A stretch of 64,000 nucleotides of DNA, taken from contig NC_080672.1 of assembly GCF_030247195.1 (NCBI RefSeq), positions 2,728,001 to 2,792,000 on the forward strand, in the 5' to 3' direction. Both the position numbers and the translations under genes were made by a program. Source of the stretch: Topomyia yanbarensis (lineage: Eukaryota > Arthropoda > Insecta > Diptera > Culicidae). Under the pieces are notes generated by a model. That model was given only the letters and a program-made list of their open reading frames with translations. It was not told the DNA's origin and did not search any database. This document shows, piece after piece, positions 36,086-46,783 of the stretch (positions are counted from its first letter, which is position 1; the number at the start of each line of letters is the position of its first letter).

Positions 36086-36493
36086 AAGAGCTTTTCTATA
36101 TTGTCCCCCATCTTGTAAATAGAATTGTATCCCTAGTTTTAAAACATCTGTGAAATTTTTCATAAATATTTGTTCCCCCTTTTGTGTACCAAACTATATT
36201 GTTAGTTTTAAGATAACTGTAAATATTTCCTAAAAAACTATTACTATTGAATTCCTTGTTTTAAAAATTTTCATAAAAAAAAATCTTTTGCCCCCTCTCT
36301 TATATATAGATTTTTTTTTTCTAGTCTTAAGATAGCTGTAAAAATTTTTCTCTTTTATAAAAAAAATATTTCAGCATTGTAACCTCCTAGTTTTAAGATA
36401 TTCAAAATGCAAAAACAAAATAATTCGGCACCGCCAAGCTAACGCATTTGTGCCTATCAAATAAACGAAATGAAAAAAAAAGAGCTTTTCTAT
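36086..36493 (+). mobile_element. 5'-truncated Jockey-type LINE tail with 14-bp target-site duplication
   Basis: AAGAGCTTTTCTAT occurs at 36,086-36,099 and 36,480-36,493. The inserted ~380 bp is T/A-rich untranslated sequence with repeated CCTAGTTTTAAGATA phrases, then GGCACCGCCAAGCTAACG, a signal AATAAA (36,460-36,465) and an A9 tail that merges with the duplication. This ending is like the 3' untranslated end of Jockey-clade elements in mosquitoes as I recall; the 5'-truncation and duplication are seen directly. Confidence 0.8.
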
Positions 36494-36838
36494 TCTATTC
36501 TATTCTAACCCTTGCACAGCCAGTATTGAAAAGCATCCTGGAAAACACTACAGTTATTCTATAGTGTTTTTCTTGTCAATATTAATATTTCAAGCATATT
36601 TTCATATGTCGCAAATATTAAACCGGCCAGGCCTACTGTGCAGAGTTTGGTTTAAAGATGTTTCAAAATTAAACGGCAATCAAATTATTCAATTAATGAA
36701 TAATTTGAATGACGAATCGTTTTGAAACTTAAAAGAGGAAGAAACGAGGACAACCGTACCAACCGTTTCCGTTTAAAGGGGATATGATAAATCGTTGGGA
36801 GTGACTTTGCTAAGAAGGTTAATGTCACTCCTTAATAT
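36490..36838 (-). mobile_element. AATAG-tailed retroelement, copy 2
   Basis: Same sequence as copies at 29.44 and 50.62 kb. Its CTATT tail directly abuts the LINE tail's right duplication, so the LINE inserted at the very end of this element. It is 5'-truncated at about 36,838. Confidence 0.75.
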
Positions 36839-37422
36839 CTTGAAAACGACAACATTTTCGAAGATTTTTGTAAAGAGCATTTTGATTCGAAATGACATTG
36901 GGAATCACATTCTATAAAAATATATATCTTTGTCTGTAAAATAGTACAGAATTGAAAAACATGTACAAAGTTATTGTTAGAAAAACTTTTTTATCGATAA
37001 CTTCTCCAACATGAAATTAGACTTAAAATGTTTCTTTTTTATTTAGGTTTTCGCTGGCAAAAAAAAAATTAAAAAAATGTTTTTTTTTAATTTCAATTTT
37101 CAATATAAATTATAAATTTTTTGAAAATCGGTACATTTTTTTTCAGTGTATATTTTTTTTAAAAGATTAATGAATGCCCTGCAACGCATTCTCGAATAGT
37201 TTTGCTGTACAAATTATGGTTCTTGAACAATATTTTTTTGAAAGTAGTGCACGCAAAAACACATACGCCCTTTTAAAAAGTTGCCCTTGAGACAAAATGA
37301 TTTGATTATCTCTTGAATATACTTAATTTCCCACATAGGCGCAACGTAAAAAGTTTCATCAAAATCGAAGATGGTTGGTCACAATTTTTTACAAAAATGG
37401 ACGGCTCTTCGTGGAATTCCTC

Positions 37423-38261
37423 ATTTCAGCTTTCTATTTTTAGTCCGTTTCGCACTTAATCACATTTATACATTTTTCAATTATTCGCCTATGAACAGAC
37501 AAACAGCAAATCGTAGCTGTTGCTAATTAAATCATCGTAACTGCTCAAATTAGATGTTTTTAAATAATTCTGTTTTCATTTTAAGAAATTTTGATATGCT
37601 GAATTAAATTTTGACAAAAGAAATGCTCTTACAGTGCAGGAATTGACAACCTTCTCTGCATTACTGGCGCTATTATAGAGCACGAATTCCGAACTGTTGA
37701 AATAAAAAACCTGTTATCAGCACTAGTTGTTCTATTAGACAGCTTCAATTTGCTGTAATTTTCCGCAATGATTTTGGGACGATTTCCTATGCTATTCTGC
37801 ACTCGCTATGAATAATGATTTACGAAATTCCGTTTTTGAAAATATTAATCTCTTAATTAATTAATTTTGAGGTGATCACCATAAAGCAATTTTTCTGATA
37901 TGATGTGTTAATGAAAAAACGAAAGATCAGTAGTCTTAAGTGACTGCCTTGAGTTAAACATATAAACATTTCAAGTAAGTTTAAGGAGTATCTAAACTGC
38001 ATGCAGGTTCAGGATAACCTTCACTGAATTTCTGAATCTTTTTAGAACTTTCTGAATTTAGAATAAGAATGAGGAAATTTTGTTTGTTGTTTAAATTCGG
38101 CCATTTATGATTTTTCGGATAACATCGACTCCAGCTTCAAAGTTGAGGTTCTTTCGATATATAAGCTGAAATGTTCTTTGTTGCATGTCAAACTGCACTT
38201 AATAGAACTATAACTATATTTAAAGGCAGTCGAACCGTATTGAATTTTTCTGTTTCGAAAT
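37423..38261. other. No gene seen
   Basis: AT-rich spacer. Confidence 0.4.
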
Positions 38262-38310
38262 TCATCTCTTCAGTAACTAGCAGCAATATGGAACCAAGTT
38301 AGACGATGTA
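38252..38310 (-). ncRNA. Type III hammerhead ribozyme-like motif, copy B
   Basis: Minus strand: cleavage triplet GTC (38,304-38,302), TAACTTGGTTCC, loop ATATT, GCTGCTAGTTA, CTGAAGA (38,73-38,267 region), GATGAATTTC, GAAAC (38,256-38,252). The outer five base pairs of stem I are intact and the inner half is mismatched. Core residues C-T-G-A-N-G-A and G-A-A-A are all present. Confidence 0.6.
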
Positions 38311-38425
38311 TCTAAACTAGTACCCAAATTAGCACAAGTTAGATATTAAATTCGATTAGTCAAACGGCATATATGCCTCCTAAAGCAACTGATTTGTCCC
38401 GAGTGAGTGGTGCTAGTTAGGGGAG
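38252..38425 (-). repeat. Hammerhead-bearing dispersed repeat, copy B
   Basis: Reverse-complement relative of 25,290-25,500, sharing CTCGGGACA, ATATGCCGTTTGA, a TAATTTGGGTACTAGTTT block and ACATCGTCTAACT. Confidence 0.75.
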
Positions 38426-39432
38426 ACAGGGTAACGGTGTATCAGCAAGAACTTCGAAGCATTCGCAATAAAATCATAACGCATGAACAGAATCGTCTCA
38501 TTCCCTCATATTTCATGATTTCTAATCACATATTTTGGAAGACTTATGACAACTTTATCTCTTTTAATAGATATTTTTTGTTTTATAATAGCCAGAATAA
38601 ATTTGCAATGAAAAACATTATTCCATTTTTATGTCTATAAATATATATATCGAATAAATGTTTAGTCTGTATAGCAAATTAGGTAACTTGTCATGGATCT
38701 GAGTTATTTCACAATTCTTAAATATACCCATTGGGTAACTGTGAAACGATGACGTATGGGGAACAGTGATTTTTTTTTGTTTCTGTTTTTCTATCTTGAA
38801 ATGTAAATGGGTTCCGTAAAAATGTGTCAATTTGGCCAAGTTTTGTAGAAATTATCTTTTCTTTCGGAATTGTAGCTTATATGCAAATATGGTGATCCGA
38901 TGTTATGCAATGATATAGTAATTTCTTTCGTGAACAAACGATTTTCGCCTCAATATAACATTAATTAGAATCGTTAGTACCTTTGTTCGTAATTTATTCA
39001 ATCTGATCTTCCCGAATGAAACGTATCGAATGAAATTATTGAGCATCGTAAAAAGTGGCCAACGAATTCTAGGAAGGATTACCCACTATTTTTTCATATA
39101 CGCCAGTTCGGCTTCCATTTCCTGACCCAACTGTCACAAATAGACGATCACATACACAGATAGACATACGACAGCACATAGAAATTTTACACTAGTACTA
39201 AAAACTACAATTATCACTACACAAAGGCTAATAGAGCAGATACGGAAATGAATCGTAGGGTCAAGAACGTTCTAAACATGACGCTTATAAAAACCAAAAT
39301 AAGGTCTGTATTATAAAGTCTTGGTAACGATGAATATTAATGAAATGAAATCAATATGCTATCAATTCATTATTTAATATCCCGGAATTATCTGAATCGA
39401 TTGATGGTCGAACTATGAAAACCCATCAAAAA
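38426..39432. other. No gene seen
   Basis: AT-rich; 70-77 codon frames without motifs. Confidence 0.4.
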
Positions 39433-39643
39433 TTGTTAAAGGATTCGTCGGCGAATGTGATCCGGAATTTTGTCTCCTTGTTTGTGTCATGAGCTGATAC
39501 GGTCACTAACTATAACAACAGCCATACTTAACAATATTTTTACATAGTTCCCCAAAAGTCAACCAAAGCGAAACATTTCGCCATTGCTAAAACAACTACC
39601 GAATTCAACCAACAAACTTATATTAAACCCTTGCCCATCCACC
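39433..39643 (-). repeat. Long inverted duplication, right copy
   Basis: Reverse-complement counterpart of 31,932-32,158, from GATTCGTCGGCGAATGTGATC to TTGCCCATCCACC. Confidence 0.8.
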
Positions 39644-40145
39644 ATTCCAACCCCATTCATAAATCTTCTAGCGGTGACCGGCAGCAAAACCGATCCCGAC
39701 AGTCCGGTTATCCCCGATGACTATCGCAGAGCACAATTTAAAACAATACGACTTCAGAACAATTTTCCACAAACAGACAAATATAGAATCTGCCATTCGG
39801 ATTGTCGCAACGGTAAAGGAAGAAAAAATAAAAAAACACGCCAAAGAAAACGAATAAGGAAAAACTGTCTCGCAAAACAATTATACTGATATTTATACCA
39901 GGAGAAAGCACGAGTAAAAGGTACAGCGAGGAATGAGATTCTAGTCCCAATTCCATCTTTCCATTCGGCAAACTTTCAGACCACACACACATACACATCG
40001 CTTGTCAAATCGGTGCACGGTGGTGGCCCTGCAAGCATGAACGATAGACTCTGCCAGCTTCTCCGGAAAACATTCGGTAGCAGCATTGTGTCCTTCTGCC
40101 GTTTTCCCGAACCGCACACCTAGCACCACTTTTTCCACACGCTCA

Positions 40146-40164
40146 CCCCCCCCCCCCCCCCCCC
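40146..40164. repeat. C19 homopolymer
   Basis: Nineteen consecutive C. Confidence 0.95.
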
Positions 40165-41999
40165 TCCATCGATGGTAATCGGAAATAATGGATGGTGAAA
40201 AATTCTCGAAAAATGTACTTCAACTTTACCACACCACACCGGAGTAAAGTTCGAAGCGAAGCGATGGGGGTTTTCCGGTAGAGGCAAAAACTTTCTCCTG
40301 ACTCTGTTTGTGTTTTATTTTTTTTCCTAGTTTGCTACTACCAGTTAGTTTCTGATAGAATGGAAGTTTCGTTTTCCTTGTTCTACAACAGGTGGATTCG
40401 GAGGAAATTGAGCGGAGGGGATTTTGGGTAGTATGAAACCCATTTCAGGTTTGGTGTGAATCCACTCCCCTCCGCTTTAAATAAAAATCAAATTTAATAT
40501 AGACTACCAGCTCGTTTTGCAATATTAAGCAACGCATTTTTTCGATCAATTAAAATAGTTATGCAATTTTGCGTTTCGACCCGAAGTCCTACGTGATGTT
40601 CCGCAAGAAATGGTTTTTAGGTTCATTTTAAGCTTATAAGAACTAATTAAATCGAAACATTTGCTTTGGTGATCACTTTCTTAATAAACCGCAAATTTAA
40701 TTCTGTTACAAAAAAAACCCTTAACCACATTCCCCGCAACCATCAGTACAGCTTCAAACAATAAATTTCGAATCAAACTTTTTCCTCGAACTACTGATTA
40801 CCAGTAACATTTTAAATGGACTCTTTCTCTCCGGTTGAAGAAGGTGGCAACATCCAACATCGCTTTTTCACATTCCGTTGTCGTCCTCATGACGCCTGTT
40901 CTGCACCCAAACGACCTGCTTTCCCCAACCTCCCCCTCCAATTTCTCCCCCTCCCGGTCGACCATTCCGGAATATCAGCTTCAGAGTTACACACATATTT
41001 TATAGTCCTTTCTTCTTCTACGAATCCCAAATCTCTCGCCCTCCCCCATGCCCCTTCGACCCGGATCGCTCAAACGATCCTGCTCTTCCGCAATTTTCCT
41101 GAAGGCTTCGCTTTTTCCATTTTCAAGGAAAAAAAATAGCAAACAAGGAGACAGTACGACCATGCTTGCTTGCTTGCTTGCTTGAAGCAGGCAGAAAAAG
41201 TGCCTGATAGCATAGCACACTGGGATCAGGATTATGGTCCTCGCTTCTGCCTTTGCTTGCTTGCCGGTTACCGACTACCGAGAAGGTTAGGGTGGTACCA
41301 ACAGCAGCAGCAACAACAACATAAAAAAACGAGTCCAGTTCAAGCAAATTGAGTGCTTCCACTGCCGCCGCCACTGTCGCCGGAAGGATAAACTCTGCTC
41401 CGTTTGGTTTATGTTTTCCGAGAATGATTTCATGTGTGGGTTGATTTTTCCCAGTAATACCAACCCATTCAATGGGAGACGACCGTATTCACCGATGGAA
41501 GCGCATGGTGTGCTGCAATGGGTTAGCTTTGGCACGGCACAGGCATAACGTTGGTGACGTTTCCGTGGAAAGGGAAAAAGGTTTTTTTTTTGCTCCGAAA
41601 TATTGTCGTCTCTGTTGGAAGAGTTGGTTCTCGGATGCCTTGCCAACTGCTAGGCTGCTCTGGATGGGCGAAAGGATACCGAGAAGGTAGCAGTAGATAC
41701 ATATAAAATAATGAATAATATAAAAACGTGAAACGAAGATAACACGTTTCAAGTTTTCAAGTGGCTTTGAGGCTGGGTTGCCTTGTGTTTGCCTGAGTGA
41801 GATGCTCTCAAACTGAATCCAAAGACGAGCGCAGGCAATCTGACTACATAATTCAGCCGGTGAAACTTTGGAATACAAGATGGAGTTTAATCTGTGCTTC
41901 GTTTGCTAGCATGTCTATTCGGGTGGTCTTAAATTTCACATCTGGAACTTCATCTTTTTAAAATTTTGAACAACTTTTAAAAATTAAGCTAATGTTTTG

Positions 42000-42050
42000 C
42001 TTTTCTTGTTTTTCAGGTGCGTATACATAGGCTACGAAGTAACCGTAAGT
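42000..42050 (+). promoter_or_regulatory. Candidate recursive splice site or 28-nt microexon
   Basis: A pyrimidine tract (TTTTCTTGTTTTTCAG, ending at 42,016) is directly followed by GTGCGT, a possible 5' splice site. Twenty-eight bases downstream lies CC|GTAAGT (42,045-42,050). The layout fits either a ratchet point with its short downstream exon, or a microexon whose one open frame reads CVYIGYEVT. Supported by motif only. Confidence 0.3.
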
Positions 42051-42654
42051 TTTAACCTTAATTCGATACATCTGTTTTATATCCAAACAAACTTTCTTAA
42101 CGAATTTAAAAAAGTCATCACACTATAAACAAAACTCCAAGCTGAACATACTGCACCAAAAGCGCTTTTTCCTAAGAGGATTCATACAATCGTGGGAGCC
42201 TATTTCCAAACTCTACTTCTTCCTTCCTCATACCAGTCGTCCAACCGACAGGTTCTCGGAACTACATAGCCAAAGCCATTGCAGCAAATCTGCCACCAAC
42301 TCGGAAAATTCGAAACACCCCTCCCCCCGCCGATTCCAACGGCTCTGCTGCTAGAGCGAAAATAATAAAATGCCCCCGAGTAAAACAGCAACAGTGAAAA
42401 ATGTGTGTATATGTACAGAATCAGAACGACCGAACCAGCCAAAAACAACGCACAACAAATGCAAGCCTAAGCTCGGTTCGAATGTACCTAGCTATCCGCG
42501 TGCTCTCACACCAGGGTGGTGCCCGAGGGCTTTTTTCACATTAACACCGGATATTCACGGAGAAATAATTAAAGTAAAGTAACAGTGGATTGTTTCGATT
42601 ATTTGGAATATTATTGCAGTCTGGCCTTTTTCTTGCAAACTTAGAGAACTTAGA

Positions 42655-42693
42655 TTTAAATGTTTCGTGATCCACTCGTCAGTAACTGACACC
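42655..42693 (-). ncRNA. Hammerhead core without 5' partner, copy E
   Basis: Minus strand: GGTGTCAGTTA, CTGACGA (42,682-42,676), GTG-GAT-CAC (perfect 3-bp stem II), GAAAC (42,666-42,662). The upstream half of stem I and the cleavage triplet are absent; the 42.7-kb foldback begins 10 bases away. Confidence 0.5.
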
Positions 42694-42702
42694 AGCTTAC
42701 TG

Positions 42703-42850
42703 CAAGTGGATTTTATTATTAATCATAGCAGCCCTGTTTGGATAGCTGCATCTGTCATACGCAAGCGGTGGGTGGCAAGTCTAATTTACACTTGTATAAC
42801 GATGGAGCTATTCAAACAGGGCTGCTATGATTAATAATAAAATCCACTTG
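42703..42850. mobile_element. 148-bp foldback element
   Basis: The arms 42,703-42,747 and 42,806-42,850 are inverted copies of 45 bases with one mismatch. The left begins CAAGTGGATTTTATTATTAA and ends TTGGATAGCT. The next ~20 bases inwards also pair imperfectly. No coding capacity. Confidence 0.85.
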
Positions 42851-43256
42851 TTTTGAAGTCATGCTGCTTCTTTAGTTAATAACTTTTCTCAGCAAATTTT
42901 CACAAACTTACAATGTTCCACGAATACGTTCAGTAGAAGAATATCTTTAGAATTATGTAGTGTTCTCATGAATTGATTGATGAGGTGATTTTTTAAGAAT
43001 TTATTTTCTATGTTCACCGACTTTTCATACTAGTTTCCATATAAACTTTGAAATTTTTGGAGGGTCCGTAGACACAACCGATCGGTACCAAAATTTTAAC
43101 ATTTACTAAGAGCCATAAAAGGAATCAGTAGAGCCTGGTGGAGCTAATAGTCAAAAATTCAACCAGTCTAGTGTGCACGCTTAATGCAACTGGGTGGTAC
43201 CGAGTGATGTCTCTGTTAGCCAGGCGCCAATTCGGTGTTAGTATGGATATATATTA

Positions 43257-43901
43257 GACCGACACAAAAATTGACTTTTTTTTCGGAACACCACTGAATC
43301 GAATGGTTAATGGTTCCAGTAGTCCCATTTCAATTATAAACTTGTTCGGATGCTTCTGGATTACTCACAAGTTTGTATGTAAAAATATATGAAATGTCGG
43401 TAATGGAAACAATAAATTCAGTAAAAATGCCAGCATCATCTTATGTTTCCTAAAATGCTCCGATGTACGGATCATAATTTCAGTAGACTGAAAACTGATT
43501 CGACTTTGTGGTAGAAAAATATTCTGATATAATGTTACATATTGCCTCTCTTTCTCGCACATGCTTAGAATAGGACATTTTCAAAAATTCCTCTTCGAAA
43601 TCGATCTTCGAAATTAAATAACTTCGTCCTGTAACCTCCAATCGTTATGCAACTTTCAACAAAGTTGTTCGTTATCAAACATGCTACACTACCTGAAGTT
43701 TTGAGGTATGCAGAATAACTGTTTTTATTGAATTTTAATTTTTTATTTCCGATTTTCCATATATTTCACCAAAGAAACTTCTAAACTCTTGTGAATGAGC
43801 TAGAGTTATAGAAAAAAAGCTCATATTTGGCATATGGTTTGTAGGGCTAGTTACCACTTGATTTAGCAGTGTTCCGAAAAAAGTTCAAAATAGCTGCCGT
43901 C
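43257..43901. mobile_element. Long-TIR MITE, copy B
   Basis: Begins GACCGACACAAAAATTGA and ends with the inverted form TTCAAAATAGCTGCCGTC, flanked by TA on both sides (43,255-56 and 43,902-03). The inner TIR contains TTTTCGGAACA and CATATTTG...CATATG-like blocks as in copy A. It inserted into a copy of the hammerhead-bearing repeat. Confidence 0.85.
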
Positions 43902-43950
43902 TAACTGGCAGCAAGCTGATGTCAGTTACTGATGAGTAGAACACAAAATA
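43902..43950 (+). ncRNA. Decayed hammerhead motif, copy D
   Basis: TAACTG...CAGTTA stem I (43,902-43,907 with 43,923-43,928), CTGATGA (43,929-43,935), GTAGAACAC; the GAAAC element is changed to AAAAT. The GTC before stem I is the end of the inserted MITE, so this copy cannot be counted as intact. Confidence 0.45.
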
Positions 43951-45016
43951 TTCAAATTCAACTTAGCTATGTCAGGCATTTCATTTATAACTATTTTGAG
44001 TAAATGAGTCCGAATAATTAGCCACTTCGACAATAAACATTCATATGTTCATAATAAAAGGTATCAGCACTCACACATCTTCTCTGGATAAATAAATCGT
44101 CCAGATAATGAGAGAATGTCTTTACCGTGGTATCCTTTTTGTGCTCATTGTCTACTCCTTTGTCGGTTTTATTCGTAATGAAATGTGTACAAAGTGTTTG
44201 GTTCATGGTGAAGAACCTCTCGAGGGGTGATAGAGGATCATATTAGAGGGAAAAATGTTCTACTCATACCATCAATTCATAACCGTTACAGAGTTATTGA
44301 ATATTTTTCTTTAAATAACTTGTGTGTCGTATACAAGCATTCAATTCATTAATATAACTTTTTAAATATCATCCTATTCCTTAAAAAAGGTTTAAATTAT
44401 CAAAATGGACAACTTTCTACACTACAATATTGGCTGATCTCGTATATTTTCAAAGTAATTGGACAATTTTTGAAAATATAGTGTTTCATACAGTTTACGC
44501 TGAAACGGCTGAATTTACGTCAAAAGGATTTTCAGGATGCTTATCCAAAATATCAAAGCCCATCATTTGCTACTATGACGTAACTGATTATCCTCCTAAA
44601 AGTTAAATTTTTTCTTTGTACATATTATCTAATGTCTTTGAAAAAGTTGATGAGACTGCTTTCGCGGATATCTTTGCTAAACACATTAAGTATGTTCTTT
44701 AAACGCTCTTTTTGCTCGTTATATTTGGATAACCCGCATTTTTTTCGATATCTTTTCAATTATTATTCTCACGAGTTTCATATATTCTAAGAAGTGTGGA
44801 CGATTGGAAGAATCGTCCAAAACCCCAATCGTCCCCAATTAACGCATATTTTTTCCTATCTCAAGTAATTTCGAACATATTGAACATTTTTCGAAAAACA
44901 ATAGTTTTTTTTTCAAATCATCTATAACTCTACTGGAGACATTGAGAGGCATGTGAAAGCCATTGAGTTTTATAGGGCTTATGTAGTAGCCCTTCTACAT
45001 AATTGGAACTAGAGTT
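43951..45016. other. No gene seen
   Basis: AT-rich spacer. Confidence 0.4.
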
Positions 45017-45261
45017 GGTCGGTGTAAAGTCAGACCGGACTAAGTGACAAAATATTGTTTTCGAGAAAAACGAGTTTAAAGTTTGAATCGCAGCATCCTT
45101 TACATTATGATTGGAAATTATTTTTTGCCATAATTCTTGTTTATTGTTACTTATTTCAAATCTGGCAAGAGTCGAATGTTGCTGACGAAATTCTTTATCC
45201 AATGCTATAGTTATATCATTTTTTGATGTTTTGCGACTTAATCCGGTCTGACTTAACACTA

Positions 45262-46632
45262 GGGCATTGCAAAAAAATTTTTTTTTTTGAATTCTCAAAG
45301 CCTCCCCTCCTCTCATATTGTGACAAATGTCAAAGTAAGCTCAGATGCCAAATTTCACATCATTTGGACAATTCTAGACCCCCGCCCACTTCGCTTGAAA
45401 TTTTTGAAATTGATACTGTGGGAAAATCTGGAGGAAAAATATATTAAATGCTATAACTTTTGAAATAGCAATCAGAAAATTAAAATTTATACCTCTTTTT
45501 AAAGGAAATAACCTTAGTATTGGGTATTGGGTCATATTGGTCCCAAAATCCCCTATTTTTTGAATTTTTCTGCTCCGTGGTGCAAACCATACATATTTTG
45601 CAGTTTTTCTAATGTAAAAAAAATCTCAGAAATCGTACGGAACCTTTTAGACTTTTGTCCGAATACGAGAAGTTGGGGTTATAGGGCCTTTTGTCATTTA
45701 TGTTAAATTTTATCATTTTCTCGTGCATCCTTCATTCAATTTTAATAAATTGTACCTTGTTAAACGTTGAAAATTCTTAGAAATACAACAAAAATAGATT
45801 CGTTTGCGTTAAAATTCAAAAACATGAAATTTTTCGACATTAACTCTAACATTTTTTTTCATTAAATGTCCTAATACCTCAACTTCACCTATTTTTCCAG
45901 GTATGAAACTTTTCTCATGTAATTCCTAAGCGCATTTTTCACTATAAATAGTAAATTAAATAAAAATTTTGTTGTTAAGTGGAGTTAATGTGTGCGATTT
46001 TATGATAAAAATGTGAATTCGAGACTATATGTCAGATAATTTGATGTTTCTGAATTTTCCGGTAACGAATCTGTTTTTATTTTGTTTCTTAGGATTTTCC
46101 ACGTTGAACAAAGTACAGTTCATGAAAATTGAATGAGCAATAATAGAGATATATGCACGAGAAAATGATAAAATTTAATATAAATGACAAAAGGCCCTAT
46201 AACCCCAACTTCTCGTATTCGAACAAAGGTCTAAAAGGTTCCGTACGATTTCTGAGATTTTTTTACATTAGAAAAACTGCAAAATATGTATGGTTTGCAC
46301 CACGGAGCAGAAAAATTCAAAAAATAGGGGATTTTGGGACCAATATGACCCAATACCCCACAATCCCGTATTTTTCTAGGAACAGGAATATCTTCATTCC
46401 AATACTAAGGTTATTTCCTTTAAAAAGAGGTATAAATTTTAATTTTCTGATTGCTATTTCAAAAGTTATAGCATTTAATATATTTTTCCTCCACTTTTTC
46501 CCATAGTACAAAAATTTCAAGCGAAGTGGGCGGGGGTCTAGAATTGTCCAAATGATGTGAAATTTGGCATCTGAGCTTACTTTGACATTTGTCACAATAT
46601 GAGAATTCAAAAAAAAATTTTTTGCAATGCCC
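45262..46632. mobile_element. 1.37-kb foldback element with ~480-bp inverted arms
   Basis: The left arm (45,262 to about 45,735) and right arm (about 46,150-46,632) are inverted copies at very high identity: GGGCATTGCAAAAAA... and ...TTTTTTGCAATGCCC at the tips, TACGAGAAGTTGGGGTTAT near the centre. The ~410-bp centre is unrelated and noncoding. It is flanked by TA on both sides; alternatively by a 7-bp ACTTAAC duplication (45,251-45,257 and 46,634-46,640). Confidence 0.9.
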
Positions 46633-46639
46633 TACTTAA

Positions 46640-46767
46640 CCCTTAAATGCGCAATGTTGTTTTAAAACAACATTGCGAAAACCATCTCAAAATTATCATA
46701 GTAACGTATTAAAACTGTTAGACAATTTTCAGAAAATTTGAAAAAAATTGCTTTGCGCCTTTAAGGG
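46640..46767. mobile_element. piggyBac-like 128-bp MITE
   Basis: CCCTTAAATGCGCAA and TTGCGCCTTTAAGGG are near-perfect inverted ends. TTAA lies exactly outside both (46,636-39 and 46,768-71). TTAA targets with CCC... ends are the hallmark of piggyBac elements. Confidence 0.8.
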
Positions 46768-46783
46768 TTAACACCGACCAGTT

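Larger units (their letters stand above)
35961..37422. mobile_element. DNA element with GAGGAATTCCAC ends, hosting two nested retroelements
   Basis: GAGGAATTCCAC (35,961-35,972) and GTGGAATTCCTC (37,411-37,422) are a perfect 12-bp inverted repeat that continues imperfectly (GGCCGACCAT versus ATGGACGGC). ATTT lies immediately outside on both sides. Inside are the LINE tail at 36,100-36,479 and the AATAG element at 36,490-36,838. The remaining interior is AT-rich and noncoding. Confidence 0.6.
39644..42600. other. Single-copy-looking noncoding DNA
   Basis: Balanced composition, a C19 run (40,146-40,164), CTTG run (41,162-41,184) and CAG/CAA run (41,298-41,320). Frames up to 129 codons overlap on both strands; no domain recognised. 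It contains a candidate splice junction at 42,016. Confidence 0.35.
45017..46779. mobile_element. Outer DNA element of a three-layer nest
   Basis: Left end GGTCGGTGT(A)AAGTCAGACC (45,017 on) is matched in reverse by GGTCTGACTTAAC (45,244-45,257) and ACACCGACC (46,771-46,779), the two halves being separated by inserted elements. AGTT is next to both ends. Without the insertions it would be about 260 bp with TIRs of ~36 bp. A 128-codon minus frame (44,930-45,316) crosses it and is probably chance. Confidence 0.65.

Noticed and set aside
37660..37735. Further hammerhead copy (minus strand CTGTCTAAT...CTAGTGCTGATAACAGG)
   Set aside because: CTGANGA loses its last GA and there is no GAAAC at the right distance.
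46153..46610. 117- and 97-codon frames on opposite strands
   Set aside because: Both lie in the arm of the foldback element, whose inverted copy explains them.
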